In this document: positions 6,380 to 9,517 of the stretch, one piece after another
Layout: every line of letters begins with the position of its first letter
How positions within the stretch are numbered: position 1 is the stretch's first letter
Source of the DNA: UKL13-2 sp964417885
Lineage (GTDB): Bacteria; Pseudomonadota; Gammaproteobacteria; Burkholderiales; Usitatibacteraceae
Assembly: GCA_964417885.1 (NCBI GenBank)
Contig: CAYQKN010000142.1
Coordinates: forward strand, 1-9,517
Direction of reading: 5' to 3'
DNA length: 9,517 nt
Position numbers and translations under genes: made by a program
Notes under the pieces: generated by a model
Seen by the model: only the letters and a program-made list of their open reading frames with translations
What the model was told of the DNA's origin: nothing
Databases searched by the model: none

Positions 6380-6946
6380 GTGATCCTCGTCATCTACGCC
6401 CATCCCTATCCCCAACACTCCCGCGCCGGCAAGGCGATGCTGGAGGCTGTGCTCGACCTGCCGGACGTTGAAGTGCGTTCGCTCTACGATCTCTACCCGG
6501 ATTTCGATATCGACATCGCCGCCGAGCAGGCGGCGCTGAAGCGCGCCGAGCTGGTGGTCTGGCTCCATCCCGTTTACTGGTACAGCGTGCCGGCGCTGCT
6601 GAAGCACTGGTTCGAGCTGGTGCTGGCGCGCGGCTGGGCCTACGGCAAGGAGGGCACGGCGCTGCGCGGCAAGCGCTGCCTGTGGGTGGCGACCACTGGT
6701 GGCGACGAGACCACATATTCACTGGATGGCATGCACGAGCAGCCGTTCGCCAATTTCATCGCCCCGGTCGAGCAGACGGCGCGCTTCTGCGGCATGCAGT
6801 GGCTGGCGCCGGTGGTGGTGCACGGCGCACACACGGTATCGGACCAGGCGCTGCAGGCGCAGGCGCAGGCGTTGCGCACCCGGCTGCACGACCTGCGCCA
6901 CGCGCCGCCGCCGCTGGATTCGGCGGTCCAGGAGCCGCAGGCATGA
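6380..6946 (+). CDS. kefF: Glutathione-regulated potassium-efflux ancillary protein KefF
   Basis: A 188-residue flavodoxin-fold NAD(P)H:quinone oxidoreductase-like protein that binds the cytoplasmic face of KefC and is needed for its full activity; E. coli KefF also has FMN-dependent quinone reductase activity. Visible family blocks are the N-terminal strand and phosphate loop ILVIYAHPYPQHS (2-14), LYDLYPDFDIDIAAEQ (35-50), the flavin-site segment WLHPVYWYSVPALLKHW (61-77), GWAYGKEGTALRGK (85-98), and ATTGG (104-108) followed by CGMQWLAP (137-144). These match KefF more closely than KefG. It starts with GTG because MILVIYAHP is the family N-terminus; no strong ribosome-binding site precedes it and a palindrome abuts the start. 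The stop overlaps the kefC start as ATGA, the same gene order and coupling as in enterobacteria. The C-terminal 30 residues (Gln/Ala/Pro-rich) extend past the usual fold. Confidence 0.93.
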   Translation: MILVIYAHPYPQHSRAGKAMLEAVLDLPDVEVRSLYDLYPDFDIDIAAEQAALKRAELVVWLHPVYWYSVPALLKHWFELVLARGWAYGKEGTALRGKRCLWVATTGGDETTYSLDGMHEQPFANFIAPVEQTARFCGMQWLAPVVVHGAHTVSDQALQAQAQALRTRLHDLRHAPPPLDSAVQEPQA

Positions 6947-8736
6947 TCGACGCGCTGATCTACCTCGCCGCCGCGGTCATCTGCGTGCCGATTGCCAAGC
7001 GCTTTGGCTTGGGTTCGGTGCTGGGCTACCTGATCGCCGGTGCCGCGATCGGGCCATGGGGCCTGCGGCTGGTGTGGGATGTCGACAGCGTGCTGCACTT
7101 CTCCGAGTTCGGCGTGGTGCTGATGCTGTTTGTCATCGGCCTGGAGCTGGAGCCGAAGCGGCTGATGGCAATGCGCCGTGCGGTGTTCGGCGGCGGTGCG
7201 CTGCAGCTTGGCCTGTGCGGCGCGGCATTGGCCGGCGGTGCGATGCTGTTCGGGCTCGGATGGCAGGTGGCGCTGGTAGTGGGGGCGGCGATGGCGCTGT
7301 CGTCGACCGCGATCGCGGTGGCCACCATGACCGAACGCAATTTCATGCCGACACCGACCGGGCAGGCCGGTTTCGCCATCCTGCTGTTCCAGGACATCGC
7401 CGCCATCCCGCTGCTGGCCATCGTCCCGCTGCTGGCCACGCAGACGGCGGCCAATGCCGACCCGGGCTGGCTGGCGGCGGTCAAGGCGTTCGGCGCCATC
7501 GCCGCCGTAATCGTCATCGGCCTCTATCTCACGCGGCCGTTGCTGCGCATGGTGGCCGCCGCCAACCTGCGCGAAGTGTTCACCGCCTTTGCGTTGCTGC
7601 TGGTGATCGGCATTTCGCAGGTGATGCTGCTGGCCGGGCTGTCGATGGGGCTCGGCGCCTTCCTGGCCGGTGTGCTGCTGGCCAGTTCGGAATACCGTCA
7701 CGCGCTGGAAACCGACATCGAACCGTTCAAGGGGCTGCTGCTGGGCCTGTTCTTTATCTCGGTCGGCATGACCATCGATTTCGGTTTGCTGACCAGCCGG
7801 CCGCTGCTGGTGGCAACGCTCTTGCTCGGTTTTCTGCTGGTGAAGACGCTGATGCTGTGGCTGGTGGCGCGCATCCTCAACATCAACAGCCGCCAGCGCT
7901 GGCTGTTCGCGCTGCTGTTGTCGCAGGGTGGTGAATTTGCCTTTGTCGTGTTCGCCGCGTCGCGCACGGCCGGCATCCTGAGCCGCGAATGGGACGCGCT
8001 GCTGACCATGGCGGTGGCGCTGTCGATGGCCGCCACGCCGCTGCTGTTGATCCTGCACGACTGGTGGATGGCACGCATCGAATGCGCCAAGGGCGGCAAG
8101 GACGAAGCCGATGTGATCGATGAAAAGGACGCGCCGGTGATCATCGCCGGCTTTGGCCGCTTCGGCCAGATTGTCGGCCGGCTGATGATGGCCAACGGCG
8201 TGCGCGCCGTGGTGCTGGACCACGACCCCGACCAGATCGAGCTGTTGCGCAAGTTCGGCAACAAGGTGTTCTACGGCGACGCCACGCGGCTGGACCTGCT
8301 GCACGCCGCCGGTGCCCGCGAGGCCCGGCTGCTGGTCAACGCCATCGACGATGTCGAGGACAGCCTGAAACTGACCGACCTGGTGCGCGAACATTTCCCC
8401 AACCTGAAACTGGTCGCCCGCGCGCGCAACGTCACCCACTACGTCGAGCTGCGCCAGCGCGGGGTCGAGATCGTCGAGCGCGAGACCTTCGAATCCGCGC
8501 TGCTGGCCGGCCGCCACGCGCTGGAGGCGATCGGCGTCGACCGCTTTCGCGCCCGCGACATGGCCAATATTTTCCGCCGCCACAACATCCGCATCACCGA
8601 GGAAATGATCCCGCATTTCGACGACGATGACCGCCTGGTGTCGGCGGCCAAGGCCGGGCGCGATGAACTCGAGCAGCAGTTTGCCCGCGACCGCGCGCAG
8701 TTTGAACGCGAGCATTCCAGCAAGGGCTGGCACTGA
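6943..8736 (+). CDS. kefC: Glutathione-regulated potassium-efflux antiporter KefC
   Basis: A 597-residue CPA2 K+/H+ antiporter, close to the E. coli length of 620, with the shortfall mostly in the C-terminal tail. The membrane domain (about 1-375, some 12-13 hydrophobic segments) has the FQDIAAIPLLAI transport motif (149-160) and the cytosolic regulatory loop HALETDIEPFKGLLLG (253-268). The KTN/RCK domain (about 397-515) has the Rossmann GFGRFG (403-408) with acidic D426 in VVLDHD. R413, R513 and N548 sit exactly three residues before the E. coli glutathione contacts I recall (R416, R516, N551), so ligand gating is probably kept: glutathione holds it shut and electrophile-glutathione adducts open it, acidifying the cytoplasm for protection. 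GGAG at 6931-6934 lies eight bases before the ATG, and the ATGA overlap with kefF implies coupled translation. KefC is preferred over KefB because of the KefF partner. Confidence 0.95.
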   Translation: MIDALIYLAAAVICVPIAKRFGLGSVLGYLIAGAAIGPWGLRLVWDVDSVLHFSEFGVVLMLFVIGLELEPKRLMAMRRAVFGGGALQLGLCGAALAGGAMLFGLGWQVALVVGAAMALSSTAIAVATMTERNFMPTPTGQAGFAILLFQDIAAIPLLAIVPLLATQTAANADPGWLAAVKAFGAIAAVIVIGLYLTRPLLRMVAAANLREVFTAFALLLVIGISQVMLLAGLSMGLGAFLAGVLLASSEYRHALETDIEPFKGLLLGLFFISVGMTIDFGLLTSRPLLVATLLLGFLLVKTLMLWLVARILNINSRQRWLFALLLSQGGEFAFVVFAASRTAGILSREWDALLTMAVALSMAATPLLLILHDWWMARIECAKGGKDEADVIDEKDAPVIIAGFGRFGQIVGRLMMANGVRAVVLDHDPDQIELLRKFGNKVFYGDATRLDLLHAAGAREARLLVNAIDDVEDSLKLTDLVREHFPNLKLVARARNVTHYVELRQRGVEIVERETFESALLAGRHALEAIGVDRFRARDMANIFRRHNIRITEEMIPHFDDDDRLVSAAKAGRDELEQQFARDRAQFEREHSSKGWH

Positions 8737-8819
8737 CGGCGCGTCGCGCGGCAAAAAACGCATCGCAGCCTTGAGTTTCCGCTCTCTTCGCGGCACGATG
8801 GCGGGTCAGCCGAACCACT

Positions 8820-8840
8820 CACCCACCACAACACCAAACC
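8820..8840 (+). promoter_or_regulatory. Pure A/C leader tract before deoD, no Shine-Dalgarno
   Basis: The 21 bases directly before the deoD ATG contain only A and C, and no purine-rich ribosome-binding site is present. Such a tract cannot base-pair with itself, so it would leave the start codon open. A weak promoter candidate lies upstream: TTGAGT (8771-8776), 17 bases, then CACGAT (8794-8799). Confidence 0.35.
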
Positions 8841-9517
8841 ATGCCCACTCCCCACATCAATGCCCAGCCCGGCGAATTTGCCGAAACCGTACTCATGCCG
8901 GGCGACCCGCTGCGCGCCCAGTTCATCGCCGAACACTGGCTGCAGGACGCCAGGCTGGTCAACACCGTGCGCAACATGTTCGGCTACACCGGCAGCTATC
9001 ACGGCAAGCGCATCTCGGTGATGGCGCATGGCATGGGCATTCCGTCATGCAGCATCTACGCCACTGAACTGATCAAGGACTACGGCGTGAAAAACGTGAT
9101 CCGCGTCGGTTCCTGCGGCGCGCTGATGGCCGACATCAAACTGGGCGAAATCATCATCGCCATGGGCGCCTCGACCGACAGCAAGGTCAACCGCATGCGG
9201 CTGATGGACCACGACTATGCCGCCATCGCCGATTACGATCTGCTGCGCACCGCCTGTGACGTCGCCGCTGAACAGAAAAAGAGCGTGCGCGTCGGCAACG
9301 TCTTCTCCGCCGACCTGTTCTATACCCCGCAGCCGGAGCTGTTCGACAAGCTGGAAAAGATGAAGGTGATGGCGGTGGAGATGGAGCTGGCCGGCATTTA
9401 CGGCCTGGCCGCCGAATACGGCGCCCGCGCGCTCGGCATCCTCACCGTCTCCGACCAGATCCGCACCCACGAACACATGAGCGCGGAGGCAAGGCAGACG
9501 AGTTTCGGCGAGATGAT
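8841..9517 (+). CDS. deoD: Purine nucleoside phosphorylase DeoD-type, 3' end cut by window edge
   Basis: The first 225 of about 239 residues of the hexameric bacterial purine nucleoside phosphorylase, which splits purine (deoxy)nucleosides with phosphate into base and (deoxy)ribose-1-phosphate in the salvage pathway. The match to E. coli DeoD is collinear and essentially gap-free. With Met counted as 1, the visible active-site residues are H5, G21 and R25 in MPGDPLR, R44, R88 and S91 in RVGSCG, the VEMELAG nucleoside site (E180-M181-E182), catalytic D205 in TVSDQIRTHE, and R218. The ATG is fixed by the conserved MxTPHINA N-terminus. It begins 104 bp after kefC in the same direction, behind an A/C-only leader, and is probably a separate transcription unit. 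No other deo gene is seen before it. Confidence 0.96.
   Translation, partial: MPTPHINAQPGEFAETVLMPGDPLRAQFIAEHWLQDARLVNTVRNMFGYTGSYHGKRISVMAHGMGIPSCSIYATELIKDYGVKNVIRVGSCGALMADIKLGEIIIAMGASTDSKVNRMRLMDHDYAAIADYDLLRTACDVAAEQKKSVRVGNVFSADLFYTPQPELFDKLEKMKVMAVEMELAGIYGLAAEYGARALGILTVSDQIRTHEHMSAEARQTSFGEM

Noticed and set aside
8738..8758. GCGC-GTC-GCGC hairpin plus six A residues after kefC, seen as a possible terminator.
   Set aside because: The run is A rather than T on the plus strand, and on the minus strand the T-run would precede the hairpin, so it fits an intrinsic terminator in neither direction.
6640..8796. A 718-codon open frame on the minus strand opposite kefC.
   Set aside because: It is the mirror of a high-GC coding region: its product is rich in His, Gln, Arg and Gly with no family likeness, while the plus strand encodes an unmistakable KefC.
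1..9517. Search for a defence island, mobile element, CRISPR array, tRNA or attachment site.
   Set aside because: No transposase, integrase, direct-repeat array, cloverleaf or terminal inverted repeats were seen. The secreted S1/P1 nuclease is a scavenging or housekeeping type with no defence partners next to it.

Overview
The window is high-GC DNA (roughly 60-65% by eye) that reads as the chromosome of a betaproteobacterium. Protein likeness, codon use and the mix of families recall Burkholderiales/Oxalobacteraceae, but this is recall, not a search. I see ten protein-coding genes, two of them cut by the window edges. I see no rRNA, tRNA, CRISPR array, insertion sequence or phage gene.

Left third (1-2637), minus strand: a compact operon reading leftward. 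First is an exported S1/P1-type nuclease that carries a C-terminal YCII-like domain. A TrhA/hemolysin III membrane protein follows 21 bp downstream. A 2-oxoglutarate/Fe(II) dioxygenase of the PF10014 type comes last; its start codon overlaps the end of trhA by 11 bp, and it runs off the left edge.

Middle (2638-4697), plus strand: a 158-bp divergent intergenic region separates the nuclease from three small genes in a row. These are a tautomerase-superfamily enzyme, a DUF1857/AtaL-like SRPBCC-fold protein and a periplasmic LTXXQ-type (Spy/CpxP-like) protein. A GTTTAC hexamer lies 35, 35 and 32 bases before their first possible start codons. A gene-poor stretch of about 300 bp (4399-4697), visibly less GC-rich, follows.

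Right half (4698-9517), plus strand: a large exported conserved hypothetical protein of unknown function with six cysteines and somewhat lower GC; then kefF and kefC, overlapping by ATGA, which encode the glutathione-gated K+/H+ antiporter and its quinone-reductase-like ancillary subunit; then deoD (purine nucleoside phosphorylase), cut at the right edge. A near-perfect 25-bp palindrome sits just before the kefF start codon.

Most of the window is ordinary housekeeping and stress physiology: electrophile protection by KefFC, purine salvage by DeoD, and small enzymes. No defence or mobile system is visible. The least ordinary items are the nuclease-YCII fusion, the orphan secreted protein and the kefF palindrome.
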